A stretch of DNA of 64,000 bases from Pseudomonas saponiphila (GCF_900105185.1 NZ_FNTJ01000001.1:2004501-2068500); one strand, 5' to 3'. Positions 8,935-18,768 are shown, counted from the stretch's first letter. Numbers and translations are program-made. The notes: generated from the sequence alone by a model not told the origin.

Positions 8935-10221
8935 TCAAACCCTCTTGCGCAGCAGTTCTACAAGGCGGTCGATCTGTCGCTCGTCGTTGAGCAGCCCGGG
9001 AGCGGTACGCACCACCGGGCCGACGTCCCGGTCCACGGCATCGACTACCACCCGGTTGGCCATCAGGTAGGCGGCGACCTTGTCGCAATCCTGTTGCCGG
9101 ATCCGGAAGAAGGTGAAACCCGACGACAGCTCGGGGCTCAAGGGGGTGACCAGTTCCACCTGGGGCAGCTCCTGCAGGCGCTGCTTGAGGTAGCTGTTGA
9201 GAGCGTGGATGCGTGCCTGGACCTCGGCCTTGCCCAACTGCAGGTGCAGCTTGAAGGCTTCATCCAGGGCCCAGCGGTGTTCGAAGGCGTGGTAGCCACC
9301 GGGTGTCATGCTGGTGCCGAAATTGTTGTCCTCGGAAAAGGTCGGCACGCTGGGGGTGACGTTCTTCAGTTCCTCGGAGCGGGCGCAGATGATCCCGGTG
9401 CCGCGAGGGCCGAACATCCATTTGTGGGTGCCGGCGATGAAGAAATCGCAATGCATGTCGGGAAAGCTCAGGTCTTCCACGCCAAACCCGTGGACGCCAT
9501 CGACCACGTAGAGAATCTGCCGGGATTCGTCACGCTGACGGTTGAGTTCCTCCACCAGCTTGCCGATTTCGCCGATGGGCAGTTTCACGCCACTGCCCGA
9601 CTGCACCCAAGTCATGCCAAGCACACGGGTGTTGGGGCGAATGCTGCGTCTGATGGAGTCCAGGACTTCATCGCTGGAGACTTGGTGCGGGTCCTTGAAC
9701 AGGCTGATCTTGCGCACCTGGGTGCCTTGTTTGCGCACCCGGTACTCCAGGCTGTACTCGGTGGCGTAGTGCTCGTGCACCGTGGTCAGGATCTCCTGAT
9801 CGGGCCGCACGTGAATGCCGCCATAGATCATCGCCAGGCCTTCGCTGGTGCTGCCGGTGAGGGCGATCTGCCCGGGCTTGGCGTGCAGGTAGCGACCTGC
9901 CCATTGACGCACCTCGGCCTCGCGTTTCCAGGTTTCCTGCAGGTCCCAGTCCATGGCCAGGCCCGGGTTGCGGTCGATGTTCGCGCGATGGCGCGCGATG
10001 GCTTCACGCACGGGCCTGGGGTGCGAGGTCACCAGGAAGTTGGAGAAGTGCAGGTAATCCGGGTCCTGGTCGAACAGCAGGCGCAGTTGCGCCCATTTGT
10101 CGTTGGGCGTGGGGCCCAGGGTGCTGGCGCCGGAGTCGGATGCAGCCAGGGCACTGGCGCCCAGAGGCAGGCCGGCGGCGAGGATGCCGGCCTGTTTGAG
10201 AAATGTACGGCGATCGGTCAT
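8935..10221 (-). CDS. pvdN: Periplasmic PLP-dependent enzyme PvdN
   Basis: A Tat signal (RRTFLKQAGILAAG) starts this 428-residue class-V aminotransferase-fold protein. The lysine expected to hold pyridoxal phosphate lies in FFIAGTHKWMFGPRGTG, within residues ~260-275. PvdN modifies the pyoverdine side chain in the periplasm and is reported to convert the glutamate to succinamide. Export by Tat fits a cofactor loaded in the cytoplasm. It sits 33 bases after pvdM in the pvdM-N-O cluster. Confidence 0.93.
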   Translation of the reverse strand: MTDRRTFLKQAGILAAGLPLGASALAASDSGASTLGPTPNDKWAQLRLLFDQDPDYLHFSNFLVTSHPRPVREAIARHRANIDRNPGLAMDWDLQETWKREAEVRQWAGRYLHAKPGQIALTGSTSEGLAMIYGGIHVRPDQEILTTVHEHYATEYSLEYRVRKQGTQVRKISLFKDPHQVSSDEVLDSIRRSIRPNTRVLGMTWVQSGSGVKLPIGEIGKLVEELNRQRDESRQILYVVDGVHGFGVEDLSFPDMHCDFFIAGTHKWMFGPRGTGIICARSEELKNVTPSVPTFSEDNNFGTSMTPGGYHAFEHRWALDEAFKLHLQLGKAEVQARIHALNSYLKQRLQELPQVELVTPLSPELSSGFTFFRIRQQDCDKVAAYLMANRVVVDAVDRDVGPVVRTAPGLLNDERQIDRLVELLRKRV

Positions 10222-10254
10222 GAGCTCATTTCACTGGTTGGCAAATGGGAGAAA

Positions 10255-11610
10255 TCAACGATTGGCCACAGGCTTGGCGGACTGCTGCACCTGTGCCCAG
10301 ACCCGCAGGAAATTGCCGCCCCAGAGCTTGGCGATGTCCGCTTCGCTGTAGCCGCGCTGCAGCAGTTCGGCGGTGACGTTGCGGCCCTCGCTGACATCCT
10401 TCCAGCCGTCCAGGCCGCCGCCGTCGTTGAAGTCCGAACTGATGCCGACGTGGTCGATACCGATCTTCTTCACGGCGTAGTCGATGGCGTCGCCGAAGTC
10501 CTTGAGGCTGGCCTTGGGCTCCGTTTCAAGGATGGCGTACAGCTCGCCGGCGTATTCGCCGAAACGTTGTTCGGGCCACACGGTGATGATGGCGTCGCCG
10601 GGCATCAGGGCCATTTCCAGGCCGGTCAAGGGCTGCAGGTCGAAACGCGCGCGCAGGGCGTTGAGCTTGTCCCGGGTCGCTTGGCTCAGGGGCCGCAGGT
10701 AGGTGGGGAAGCCGACGATCTGTACCACGCCGCCGCTGTCCTTGATCAGTTGCATTTCCCTGTCGCTGAGGTTGCGCGGGATATCCACCAGGGCCCGGGG
10801 CGCCGAGTGCGAGGCGACGAAGGGCGCGCGGCTGAGTTGGCTGACCTGCTCCAGGGCCTTGGTCGACATCTGCGAGACGTCGATGATCACCCCCAGGTCG
10901 TTGAGCCGCCGCACCGCCTGCTGGCCCAGTTCGGACAAGCCGCCGAGGGCGTCCGGGGTGTCGTTGAAGAACGGCAGCGGGCGCGAGGAGTCGGCCCAGG
11001 CGTTGTTGCCCACGTAGCTGAAACCGAACATGCGCATGCCCCGGGCCGCCCAGTGATCGAGCTGGTCGAGATCGGTGCCCAGGGGGTAGGCGTTGAGCAT
11101 GCTGAGGAACACCGCGAACTTGCCTTCACCATTGAGGCGGCGGAACTCTTCCGGGGTGTGGGCAATGGCCACCTGATGGGGGAAGTCGCGGACCATGCCG
11201 GTGAGGATCTTGTAGCGCGCTTCCTGCTCGTTGCGCGCGGCGTCGACAAAGCCCGCCGTGGGGCGATGGGGGGCATTGGGCCCGTTCCAGATTTCCGGCC
11301 AGCCAAAGATCGTCAGGGCCGCGCCGGACAGGCGTCCGCGCCCGGCCTTGGCCAGGTCGAACTGGCCGCTGCCGTCCTTGTCGGCTTCGTTGCCGGCGCT
11401 GCCGAAATCCAGGGGCACGGTGATGTGGCTGTCGAAGGAAAGGATGCGTTCCTGCAGTTCTTCGGCCTGTTTCATGACCTTGACCGGGTAGCCGGGGTTG
11501 TCCCGCAGCCAGGAGTCCCAGGCCAGGAATGCGGCGCCGGCGCTTATCGCCAGGGCCAGCGGCAGGCCGATGTAAAGAGCCTTCTTCGAACGTGGTTTTG
11601 TCATTGCCAT
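10255..11610 (-). CDS. pvdM: Periplasmic dipeptidase-like pyoverdine maturation protein PvdM
   Basis: The 451-residue protein has an N-terminal membrane/signal segment (ALYIGLPLALAISAGAAFLA) and a renal-dipeptidase (M19) fold. Metal-ligand-type motifs are SFDSHITVP early and VASHSAPRAL and GIDHVGISSDFNDGG later. The usual HxD near the start reads DSHITVP, so hydrolase activity is not certain. PvdM is required for ferribactin oxidation in the periplasm. The frame is open to 11631; I prefer ATG 11610 (or 11604), directly before the charged n-region. It is first in the pvdM-N-O-acyltransferase operon and has a PvdS box about 60 bases upstream. Confidence 0.9.
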   Translation of the reverse strand: MAMTKPRSKKALYIGLPLALAISAGAAFLAWDSWLRDNPGYPVKVMKQAEELQERILSFDSHITVPLDFGSAGNEADKDGSGQFDLAKAGRGRLSGAALTIFGWPEIWNGPNAPHRPTAGFVDAARNEQEARYKILTGMVRDFPHQVAIAHTPEEFRRLNGEGKFAVFLSMLNAYPLGTDLDQLDHWAARGMRMFGFSYVGNNAWADSSRPLPFFNDTPDALGGLSELGQQAVRRLNDLGVIIDVSQMSTKALEQVSQLSRAPFVASHSAPRALVDIPRNLSDREMQLIKDSGGVVQIVGFPTYLRPLSQATRDKLNALRARFDLQPLTGLEMALMPGDAIITVWPEQRFGEYAGELYAILETEPKASLKDFGDAIDYAVKKIGIDHVGISSDFNDGGGLDGWKDVSEGRNVTAELLQRGYSEADIAKLWGGNFLRVWAQVQQSAKPVANR

Positions 11611-11666
11611 CTCAGTCGGATTCGCCGTCAAGGTGCAGGCACAGGGGCCTTTGCTATCTGGGAAGA

Positions 11667-11690
11667 ACGAGCCAGTGACGAGGAAATTTA
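11667..11690 (-). promoter_or_regulatory. PvdS iron-starvation box for pvdM-N-O
   Basis: Minus strand TAAAT-N16-CGT. With the pvdP box (11709-11732) it forms a mirror image: both begin TAAATTTCCTCG and face away from each other. Confidence 0.85.
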
Positions 11691-11708
11691 AGTGCCCTTT
11701 GCACAGGC

Positions 11709-11732
11709 TAAATTTCCTCGGGCAACAAACGT
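11709..11732 (+). promoter_or_regulatory. PvdS iron-starvation box for pvdP
   Basis: Plus strand TAAAT (11709-11713), 16 bases, CGT (11730-11732), 45 bases before the pvdP start. Confidence 0.85.
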
Positions 11733-11777
11733 CCTTGCTTGGATAAGGCCTGCATCAGGGCTGACACAGGTAGGGCA

Positions 11778-13409
11778 ATGACGATTTCTCGACGAGGGTT
11801 CATGGCGGGCTTGGCGCTGACTGGCGCTGCCGTGCCGGCAGCGTTTTATGTGCATCGCGAGTTGACGCGCGAGGAAGAGTTTCCCGTCACCCCGGGCGAA
11901 GCTACGGTGGACCTGGCGGACACTGCCGGGCAACGCTTGGCGGACCAACTGCGGGGCGTCTGGAGCATCCGCTTCGAAGGTGCCGATGCCGGGCTCGACG
12001 GCTTGCCCCGCCAGGAGCTGGAGTTGTTCCTCGACATCGCCCAGCGCGGCCGCGGCCTGTGCGGCTACCTGGATAGCGCCGAGGCGCTACGTGCCGAGGC
12101 CGAGCCGCGCTATCGGATCGTCGGCGACCTGGTGAACCCGCAGCCGGCTGAACTGTACTGGCGGCTGATCCCGGCCAGCGCGGTGGACGGTGCTGCCACC
12201 TATGAATTCAAGATGAGCCTGGATGAGGTCTGGGCCGGTTTCGCCAATGCTGGCAGCGGCACCCTCAGCGGCCGTGTCGAGCGTCTGGACCGGCCCCTGG
12301 CGCTGCCCGCCCTGGACAACCGCTTTGTCGCCACCAAGCAGATGTTTCCCGAAGCCCGCCAGCGTATCGGCTTGAACCCGACGCTGCTGGCCTGGCTGGT
12401 GTCGCCTGAGCATCGGTTGTTCCACCAGCTGTGGCACGCCACCCGGGACAAGTGGCACCGGCTTTCCGAAGAGAAGCGTGACGCCCTGCGCGGCATCGGC
12501 TGGCAGCCTGGCCCGCGGGGGCAGGAGCGTGATGCGCGCGGTCCGAAGAAGGATCGCAACGGCTCGGGCATCGATTTCTTTTTCATGCACCGGCACATGC
12601 TGGGTACGGCGCGTTCCATGCAGGACTTGCCGTCCTGGCGGCATTTCCCCCTGCCGCAGCCGGAACTGCTGCGTGATCGCCTGGGGTTCGCCCGCTATTT
12701 CGACAACCATGACGGCGGTTCCCTGCCGCCGGCGTGGCTGGCCGATGACGATGACGACTACAGCCAGTGGGTCAGCGACATCAAGGCGGGTGAGACCTAC
12801 CACAGCAACTTCCAGGTCTGGGAGTCGCAATACCGCGACCTGCGCTACTTGGCAAAGCTGACCCTGGGCCAGTTCGGTTCGGAAATCGAACTGGGCCTGC
12901 ACGACTGGCTGCACATGCGCTGGGCCTCGGTGCCGCGCGATCCCTCCAGTGGTGCGCCGGTGCCCATGGCCCGCGATCCGGCGGATTTTTCCCCGCGCTG
13001 GTACCAGCCGGAAAACGACTTTCTCGGCGATCCGTTTTCATCCCATGTCAGCCCGGTGTTCTGGCGCTTCCATGGCTGGATCGACGACCGCCTGGAGGAC
13101 TGGTTCCGCGCCCACGAGCGTTTCCATCCCGGCGAGCTCAAGCGCCTGGAAGTCAATGGCGTGCCCTGGTTCGCCCCGGGGCGCTGGGTCGAGGCCGGCG
13201 ACCCCTGGCTGGGGCCGGTGACCCACGGTTGCAGCACCATCCCTGGATTGCAGAGCGGCAAGACCGTGGAGATGGATCCGGAAACCATGAAGCTGGCTCT
13301 GCGCATCACCTTTATCGATGACGAGAAACAACTGGCCGACCTGTTTCGCAAGGTGCCACGCCGACCCTGGTATGCGCGGCATTTGAAGGTCAGGCAGCGG
13401 CTGTTGTAG
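11778..13409 (+). CDS. pvdP: Periplasmic tyrosinase PvdP (ferribactin oxidase)
   Basis: The product (543 residues) starts with a Tat signal, MTISRRGFMAGLALTG, so I start it at ATG 11778 rather than the upstream in-frame TTG. Two histidine clusters fit a dicopper tyrosinase: FFFMHRHMLG around residue 265-275 and LHDWLHMRW around residue 375-385, followed by SPVFWRFHGWIDDRLEDWF. PvdP oxidizes the tyrosine of ferribactin in the periplasm to start formation of the dihydroxyquinoline chromophore. The gene is divergent from pvdM, with mirrored PvdS boxes between them. Length equals that of the P. aeruginosa protein within one or two residues. Confidence 0.94.
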   Translation: MTISRRGFMAGLALTGAAVPAAFYVHRELTREEEFPVTPGEATVDLADTAGQRLADQLRGVWSIRFEGADAGLDGLPRQELELFLDIAQRGRGLCGYLDSAEALRAEAEPRYRIVGDLVNPQPAELYWRLIPASAVDGAATYEFKMSLDEVWAGFANAGSGTLSGRVERLDRPLALPALDNRFVATKQMFPEARQRIGLNPTLLAWLVSPEHRLFHQLWHATRDKWHRLSEEKRDALRGIGWQPGPRGQERDARGPKKDRNGSGIDFFFMHRHMLGTARSMQDLPSWRHFPLPQPELLRDRLGFARYFDNHDGGSLPPAWLADDDDDYSQWVSDIKAGETYHSNFQVWESQYRDLRYLAKLTLGQFGSEIELGLHDWLHMRWASVPRDPSSGAPVPMARDPADFSPRWYQPENDFLGDPFSSHVSPVFWRFHGWIDDRLEDWFRAHERFHPGELKRLEVNGVPWFAPGRWVEAGDPWLGPVTHGCSTIPGLQSGKTVEMDPETMKLALRITFIDDEKQLADLFRKVPRRPWYARHLKVRQRLL

Positions 13410-13562
13410 CGGCGTCCTGTAGGCACTGGCAATACATTGGCGGTTGTTCCCGCTGCCAGTGGACACCATAGTTGCCCGGTCGCCGAAGCATCGGCGGCTG
13501 ATCTTAGCCGGTCGGAAAGCAGCTCTATGGTTGTTCTTCAAGCAGCTTATGGAGTTTCACCC

Positions 13563-13823
13563 ATGACGGATTTCATCCCGCTACACAGCAATCTCACCCC
13601 TAACCCTGTCTTCCACCTCGACCGCAACGCCCCAGCGGCAGACTTGCACGGCGGCGCGGTATAGCGCATCAAGGCTTCTCGCGACCTGATGCACAGCCTC
13701 AACTGCCTGCGCCTCGAAGGCGTCAACGAACGCGATCTGAGTCACTTCGTCAACGCCGCTCACTTGCTGCTGCAAGACGGCTGCGATGCCCTGGATGCGT
13801 TGCAGTGGTATCTGGAGGCTTAA
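13563..13823 (+). pseudogene. DUF3077-like small gene interrupted by an in-frame TAG
   Basis: An ATG with a good Shine-Dalgarno (TGGAG) opens a frame that reads 33 codons, meets TAG at 13662-13664, and then stays open for 52 more codons to TAA 13821-13823. The part after the stop (SRDLMHSLNCLRLEGVNE ... AHLLLQDGCDALDALQWYL) looks like the helical body of the short DUF3077 proteins common in Pseudomonas. I read this as one gene with a nonsense mutation. The product's function is unknown. Confidence 0.55.
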
Positions 13824-13840
13824 GCGCGGGGTACTGAAAA

Positions 13841-13871
13841 GGCCGGTTCACTTTCTGCAAGTGAACCGGCC
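13841..13871. terminator. Bidirectional hairpin between the DUF3077 remnant and opmQ
   Basis: A perfect 13-bp stem, GGCCGGTTCACTT / AAGTGAACCGGCC with a 5-base loop, lies between the stops of two convergent genes. No strong T run follows on either side. Confidence 0.65.
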
Positions 13872-13887
13872 GTGCATGAATCGGCGG

Positions 13888-15297
13888 TCAGCGAAGCGTT
13901 GGCGCGGACGCCTGCCAGCCACCACCCAAGGCCTTGTACAGGGCAATGCTCGACTGCAGCCGCGCCAGTCGTAGTTGCACGTTCTGATCCTGAGCGGCGT
14001 ACAGGGTGCGCTGGGTTTCCAGCACGGTCAGCAGGTCTTCGGCGCCGGCCTGGTAGCGGCTCTGGGCAATCTCGAAGGCCCGTTGCGCCTGATTCAACTC
14101 CTCGCTCTGCCACTGGCGTTGCTGGTCCAGGCCGCGAATGCTGTTGAGGGCTTTTTCCACATCGGCAAAACCATTGATGATCGCTGCGCGATAGCTTTCC
14201 AGCAGTTCTTCCTGTCGGGCCGTGGCCTTGTCCCGTTCGGCGCTCAGGCGTCCGGCATTGAAGATTGGCGCTACCAGGCCGGCACCGAGGTTGTAGAAGG
14301 GGCTGCGCAGCAGGTCCGGGGCGTGGCTGGCGCCTGAGCCGAGGCTGGCGCTCAGGGTCACGCTGGGCAACATGGCCGCCCGCGCCACCTTGACGTCGGC
14401 CTGGGCTGCGGCCAGCCGGGCTTCGGCGCTGGCGATGTCCGGGCGGCGGGTCAGCAGTTCGCTGGGGACGCCGGCATTGATGCTCGGCCATTGCAGTTGG
14501 GCGAAGTCCTGGTGGCCCAGGCTGAGCGCCTGCAGCGGTTGCCCGAGGAGGGCAGCCAGGCTGATCCGCGCTTCCTCGGCCTGTTGCTGCAGCAGTGGCA
14601 ACTGGCGTTGCTGGGCGGCCACCAGGCTGCGTTGTTGGGCCAGTTCCAGGGCCGTGGCCGAGCCCGAGTCGTAGCGGGTCTGCACCAGCTTGAGCACGTT
14701 CAGGGCGTTGTCTAGGTTCAGTTGGGCGATGCGGCTTTGTTCGTTCAGCGCCAGGGCCTGGGTGTAGCTGTTGGCGACGCCGCTGAGCAGGGTCAGCTCC
14801 ACGGTGGCGCGGTCGAACTCGCTGGCCTTGACCCCCAGCAGGGCGCTGTCGCGGGCGGCGTGGCGGCCGCCCCAGAAGTCGATTTCGTAGCTGGCGCTGA
14901 GGCTGGCGTCGAAATAGTCCACGGCCTGGTTGTCGCGGGTGGCGTTCAGTTGGCTGTAGCCCTTGCCACGCAGCAGTTTCTGCCGGTTGGCGTTGAGCCC
15001 GCCCTTGAGCTCTGGCAGCAGCGGCGCGCCGGCGATTACTGCGCTGGCCTGGGCCTGGCGTACCCGTGCCATGGCCGCAGCGAGGTCGAAGCTGCCCTCG
15101 CGGGCCTGGGCGATCAGGCGGTCCAGCTCCGGGCTGGCGAACTGGCTCCACCATCGCCGGTGGTCGGCCTGGGCGGTGGGGGTGTCGGCTGTTTGCCAGG
15201 TGGCAGGGGCTTGCAGGCCGCTGTCCGGGCGCGGTGCGGGGCTGCTGCAGGCGGCCAGCAGGATGCAGGCGGCAAGAAGGCTCAAGGGTGTTTTCAT
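13888..15297 (-). CDS. opmQ: Outer membrane efflux lipoprotein OpmQ
   Basis: This NodT/TolC-family outer membrane factor (about 469 residues) has a lipoprotein signal with lipobox LLAAC (MKTPLSLLAACILLAACSS) and two OEP repeats rich in alanine-glutamine coiled coil, as in tripartite pumps. With PvdT and PvdR it forms the pump that recycles and secretes pyoverdine from the periplasm. An in-frame GTG at 15312 would overlap the pvdT stop; I prefer ATG 15297, which begins the signal peptide directly. It is the last gene of pvdR-pvdT-opmQ. Confidence 0.93.
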   Translation of the reverse strand: MKTPLSLLAACILLAACSSPAPRPDSGLQAPATWQTADTPTAQADHRRWWSQFASPELDRLIAQAREGSFDLAAAMARVRQAQASAVIAGAPLLPELKGGLNANRQKLLRGKGYSQLNATRDNQAVDYFDASLSASYEIDFWGGRHAARDSALLGVKASEFDRATVELTLLSGVANSYTQALALNEQSRIAQLNLDNALNVLKLVQTRYDSGSATALELAQQRSLVAAQQRQLPLLQQQAEEARISLAALLGQPLQALSLGHQDFAQLQWPSINAGVPSELLTRRPDIASAEARLAAAQADVKVARAAMLPSVTLSASLGSGASHAPDLLRSPFYNLGAGLVAPIFNAGRLSAERDKATARQEELLESYRAAIINGFADVEKALNSIRGLDQQRQWQSEELNQAQRAFEIAQSRYQAGAEDLLTVLETQRTLYAAQDQNVQLRLARLQSSIALYKALGGGWQASAPTLR

Positions 15298-15304
15298 CGA
15301 TCGA

Positions 15305-17278
15305 TCATTCACTGGTAAGGGCCGTGACCGGGTCGAGCCGGGCAGCTTTGCGGGCCGGCATGAAGCCGAAGATGACGCCGGTGACCAGGGCGCAGCCGAA
15401 GGCCCCGAGAACGGCGATCAGGGAGAAGGCAACCGCCACTTCACTGAGGATCAGTACGCCACCGATCAGCAGGGCCAGGGCGATGCCGGTCAGGCCGCCG
15501 ACCACCGAGAGCATCACCGCCTCGGTGAGGAACTGGCGCAGGATGTCGCGCTGGCGAGCGCCAGTGGCCATGCGGATACCGATCTCCCGGGTGCGTTCGC
15601 GCACGGTCATGAGCATGATGTTCATCACCCCGATGCCGCCCACCAGCAGTGAGATCGCGGCAATCGCGCCAAGCATCAATGACAGGGTGTTCTGGGTGCG
15701 GGCCTCGGCCTGGATCATCGCAGCGTTGTTGGTCAGTTCGAAATCGTGCTTGCCGTGGTGCAGGCGCAGCATCAGCTCGTTGATGGCTTGTTCGGCCTCC
15801 TTGACCTTGCGCGCATCGGCGGCGGCAATCGCCACGTATTCCGGGTTGCGACTGCCGAACAGGCGGGTGCTGGCGGCGGAGTAGGGTATGGCGATACGGT
15901 CGTCGCTGTCCTGGTCCCCGGAGGGCGCACCCTTGCCGGCCAGTACCCCGACCACCTGGAAGGGCACGTTCTCGATCAGGATGTATTGGCCGATAGGGTT
16001 GGCCACGTCCTTGAGCAGCTTTTCCCGGACCTTCTTGCCGATCACTGCGACGGCCGCGCCGGCATGCTCGTCCGCTTCACTGAAATAGCTGCCTTCGACC
16101 ACCGGCCAGTTGAAGATGTGCGGGAAGTTGGTGTCGTTGCCGCCCACATAGCTCATGTGGTCGACGTTGCCGAAGCGCACCCCGGCTTCGGCGCCATTGA
16201 CCGCCATGATGCGCTTGACCTGGGGCAGGGTGGCCAGGGCGGCCACGTCATCCAGGGTGATGACGCCCAGGGGCGCGCGGGGGTTGGGGGTGCGGCCACT
16301 GAGGTAAATGATGTTCGACCCGAACGCTCCCATCTGCGCCATCACCTGGCGCTTGCTGCCTTCACCCACGGCCAGCATCACCACCACCGAGGCTACGCCG
16401 ATGACGATCCCCAGCAGGGTCAGGGCGGTGCGGAAGCGGTTGATCCACATCACGCGCCAGGCGGCCTGCACCGCATCCAGCAGTTCGCCTTTCCAGGCGC
16501 CGCTGGCGTCGCCGCCGTCGGCCAGGCGCTGGCGCAGGTCCACCGCTTGCAGGGCGCCGGGGTTGGTGCTGGTCTGTACCGACGGGTCCTGCTGGGCGGT
16601 GTCGCTGATGATTTCGCCGTCGCGGATTTCGATGATGCGCTTGGCCCGGGCCGCCACTTCGCGGTCGTGGGTGATGAGGATCACCACGTGACCCTGGCTG
16701 GCCAGTTCGTCCAGCAGGGTCATGACTTCGGCGCCACTGTGGCTGTCCAGGGCGCCGGTGGGTTCGTCGGCGAGGATGATGTGCCCACCGTTCATCAGTG
16801 CGCGGGCGATGGACACCCGTTGCTGCTGGCCGCCGGACAATTGATGCGGGCGGTTGCCGCTGCGGCTGGCCAGGCCCAGGCGCTGCAGCAGGGCGGCGGC
16901 GCGGGTGTGGCGTGCGGCGCCCGGGGTGCCGGCATAGATGGCCGGCATCTCGACGTTTTCCTGGGCTGAGGCCGAGGGGATCAGGTGGTAGCCCTGGAAC
17001 ACGAAGCCAAAGGCTTCGCGGCGCAGCCAGGCCAGTTCGTCGCTGTCGAGCTGGGCGACGTTCTCGCCGGCGAACCGGTACTCGCCGGAGGTGGGGCGGT
17101 CCAGGCAGCCGAGGATGTTCATCAGGGTCGATTTGCCGGAGCCCGAGGCGCCGACGATGGCGACGAATTCCCCGGCGTGGATCGACAGGTCGATGCCGCG
17201 CAGCACGTCGACTTGCGGGCTGTCGCCGCCACCGTAGGATTTGCGGATGTCTCTGAGGTCGATCAGCGGCGTTTGCAT
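15305..17278 (-). CDS. pvdT: MacB-type ABC transporter PvdT
   Basis: The 657-residue protein has an N-terminal ATPase (Walker [10 protein letters not shown], signature [15 protein letters not shown], Walker [14 protein letters not shown]). A first membrane helix near residue 280, a periplasmic domain and three C-terminal helices (FtsX-like) follow, the MacB layout. It energizes the PvdRT-OpmQ pump. The ATG begins one base after the pvdR stop and the stop lies 7 bases before the opmQ ATG, so the three genes are tightly coupled. Confidence 0.95.
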   Translation of the reverse strand: MQTPLIDLRDIRKSYGGGDSPQVDVLRGIDLSIHAGEFVAIVGASGSGKSTLMNILGCLDRPTSGEYRFAGENVAQLDSDELAWLRREAFGFVFQGYHLIPSASAQENVEMPAIYAGTPGAARHTRAAALLQRLGLASRSGNRPHQLSGGQQQRVSIARALMNGGHIILADEPTGALDSHSGAEVMTLLDELASQGHVVILITHDREVAARAKRIIEIRDGEIISDTAQQDPSVQTSTNPGALQAVDLRQRLADGGDASGAWKGELLDAVQAAWRVMWINRFRTALTLLGIVIGVASVVVMLAVGEGSKRQVMAQMGAFGSNIIYLSGRTPNPRAPLGVITLDDVAALATLPQVKRIMAVNGAEAGVRFGNVDHMSYVGGNDTNFPHIFNWPVVEGSYFSEADEHAGAAVAVIGKKVREKLLKDVANPIGQYILIENVPFQVVGVLAGKGAPSGDQDSDDRIAIPYSAASTRLFGSRNPEYVAIAAADARKVKEAEQAINELMLRLHHGKHDFELTNNAAMIQAEARTQNTLSLMLGAIAAISLLVGGIGVMNIMLMTVRERTREIGIRMATGARQRDILRQFLTEAVMLSVVGGLTGIALALLIGGVLILSEVAVAFSLIAVLGAFGCALVTGVIFGFMPARKAARLDPVTALTSE

Positions 17279-18451
17279 TCAACCCCCGCTGCTGTTGGCC
17301 GGGCCGATCAGCAGGTGCTCGCCCTCGTTCAAGCCATCCAGGACCTGGATGCGCAGGCGGTCGCTGATGCCGACCCGGACCTTGCGCTCGTCGATCGAGC
17401 CGTTCTTGGCCACCACCCGGGCAATCTGCCGGTCCGGCTCGCTGCTGCCCTGCAGGGCGGCGATGGGCGCGGTGAGGACATTTTTTGCCTGGCTGGCGAC
17501 GAAGAACACTTGGGTGGTCATTTCCGCCATCAGCGCGTTGTCGGCGTTGTCCACGTCCAGCAGCACGGTGTACAGCACCACCCGGCCGCTGCCGCTCTTG
17601 CTGGTGCTGGCGGGGCTGCCACCGCCCTGGCTGGTTTCGTTGAGCGGCTTGGGCGGGATCGGCAGGATCTGGCGCACGGTGCTGGTCCAGCGCCGGTTGC
17701 CGCCGCTCAAGGTGGTGAAGTAGGCCTGCATGCCGGGTTTGACGTGGCCGATGTCGGCCTCCGAGACTTCGGCCCAGACGGTCATCGGCGAGAGCTTGGC
17801 GATGCGCAGGATCAGCGGCGTCTGCTGCTGGGCGTTGAGGGTCTGGCCTTCGCGGGCGTCCACCGCCACCACGGTGCCGGACATCGGTGCGTAGATGCGC
17901 GTATAGCCCAGCTCGGCTTGGTCGCTGCGCAGGCTGGCCTGGGCCTGGCGGATCTGCGCCTTGTACATGTCGATCCGCGCCTGGGTGGCCTTGAGTTCGG
18001 CCTGGGCGGTCTGCACGTCTTCTTCGCGGGTGGCGCCACCGGCGTTGAGATGCTGCTGGCGCTGGTATTTCTGTCGGGCCAACTGGTTCTGCGCGTATTG
18101 CTCCTGCAACTGCGCCTGCAGGTTCTCGATGGAAAAACGGCTGGCGTCGAGCTTGGCCTGCTGGGTGGCGGGGTCGATCTCCACCAGCAACTGGCCTTCC
18201 TTGACCGTGTCGCCGGCTTCGACGTGGATCTTGCGGATCTGCCCGGAGGCCTGGGCGCCGACATCCACATAGCGCCGCGGTTGCAGGGTGCCCAGGGCGG
18301 TGACGCTGCTCTCTATGTCGCCCCGGCTGACTTGCACCGTGGCGAGCTGGTCGCGTCCGGGGGGAATGAAGCTCCAGGCGCTGATGGCGACAACGGGAAT
18401 CAAGCACAGCGCTGCCAGCAGGGCGCGCCGGGTATGTCGGGGACGTTTCAT
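17279..18451 (-). CDS. pvdR: Periplasmic adaptor PvdR of the pyoverdine efflux pump
   Basis: A membrane-fusion protein of 390 residues with one N-terminal anchor (LLAALCLIPVVAISAW), a lipoyl half-motif (GDIESSVTALGTLQPRRYVDVGAQ), a coiled-coil hairpin (residues ~100-190) and beta-barrel parts. It links PvdT to OpmQ. The frame extends upstream to 18514, but ATG 18451 (MKRPRHTRR) gives a proper n-region. A PvdS box sits about 100 bases upstream. Confidence 0.94.
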   Translation of the reverse strand: MKRPRHTRRALLAALCLIPVVAISAWSFIPPGRDQLATVQVSRGDIESSVTALGTLQPRRYVDVGAQASGQIRKIHVEAGDTVKEGQLLVEIDPATQQAKLDASRFSIENLQAQLQEQYAQNQLARQKYQRQQHLNAGGATREEDVQTAQAELKATQARIDMYKAQIRQAQASLRSDQAELGYTRIYAPMSGTVVAVDAREGQTLNAQQQTPLILRIAKLSPMTVWAEVSEADIGHVKPGMQAYFTTLSGGNRRWTSTVRQILPIPPKPLNETSQGGGSPASTSKSGSGRVVLYTVLLDVDNADNALMAEMTTQVFFVASQAKNVLTAPIAALQGSSEPDRQIARVVAKNGSIDERKVRVGISDRLRIQVLDGLNEGEHLLIGPANSSGG

Positions 18452-18549
18452 GCAGGGTTCCGGCCAGGGGGGAATCGGCCCGTCACAGCAGCCGGCCGCG
18501 GGGCTGGCGACCACCGCGGGAACGGCGAAGACGGGGAGCTGTCAGGTAA

Positions 18550-18573
18550 ACGAGCGGCCACAGGGTGAATTTA
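18550..18573 (-). promoter_or_regulatory. PvdS iron-starvation box for pvdRT-opmQ
   Basis: Minus strand TAAAT (18573-18569), 16 bases, CGT (18552-18550). Confidence 0.8.
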
Positions 18574-18645
18574 ACTGCCGACACATGGAGTTACAGCTGA
18601 TGCCAGGCTGATAAATGAACCGCTGTGGCGCGCGCCACTTTAAAT

Positions 18646-18664
18646 CTATATGAGAATTACTATA
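18646..18664 (+). promoter_or_regulatory. Fur-box-like sequence upstream of the fpvI-type sigma gene
   Basis: CTATATGAGAATTACTATA matches about 11 of 19 Fur consensus positions and lies in an AT-rich patch about 105 bases before the sigma gene start. Direct Fur control of pyoverdine sigma genes is established in Pseudomonas; this site is inferred. Confidence 0.5.
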
Positions 18665-18768
18665 AATTACGCTGCCGCTAAACAGCCATCACCCATGCCC
18701 GGGTGCAAGTGGCCATTGCCGGCCTTGTTCAAGGACAGAATCGCCCCCGTGGGCGGTCGGGAGCCCAG

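Noticed and set aside
9094..11691. 865-codon plus-strand frame opposite pvdN and pvdM
   Set aside because: Spans two well-supported genes on the other strand and shows only shadow composition.
16362..18407. 681-codon minus-strand frame overlapping pvdT and pvdR
   Set aside because: Arg/Pro/Gln-rich alternate-frame shadow of two genuine genes on the same strand.
18601..18630. TAAAT-N16-CG(C) on the plus strand as a sixth PvdS box before fpvI
   Set aside because: The -10 element reads CGC rather than CGT, and a Fur-like site downstream explains iron control better.
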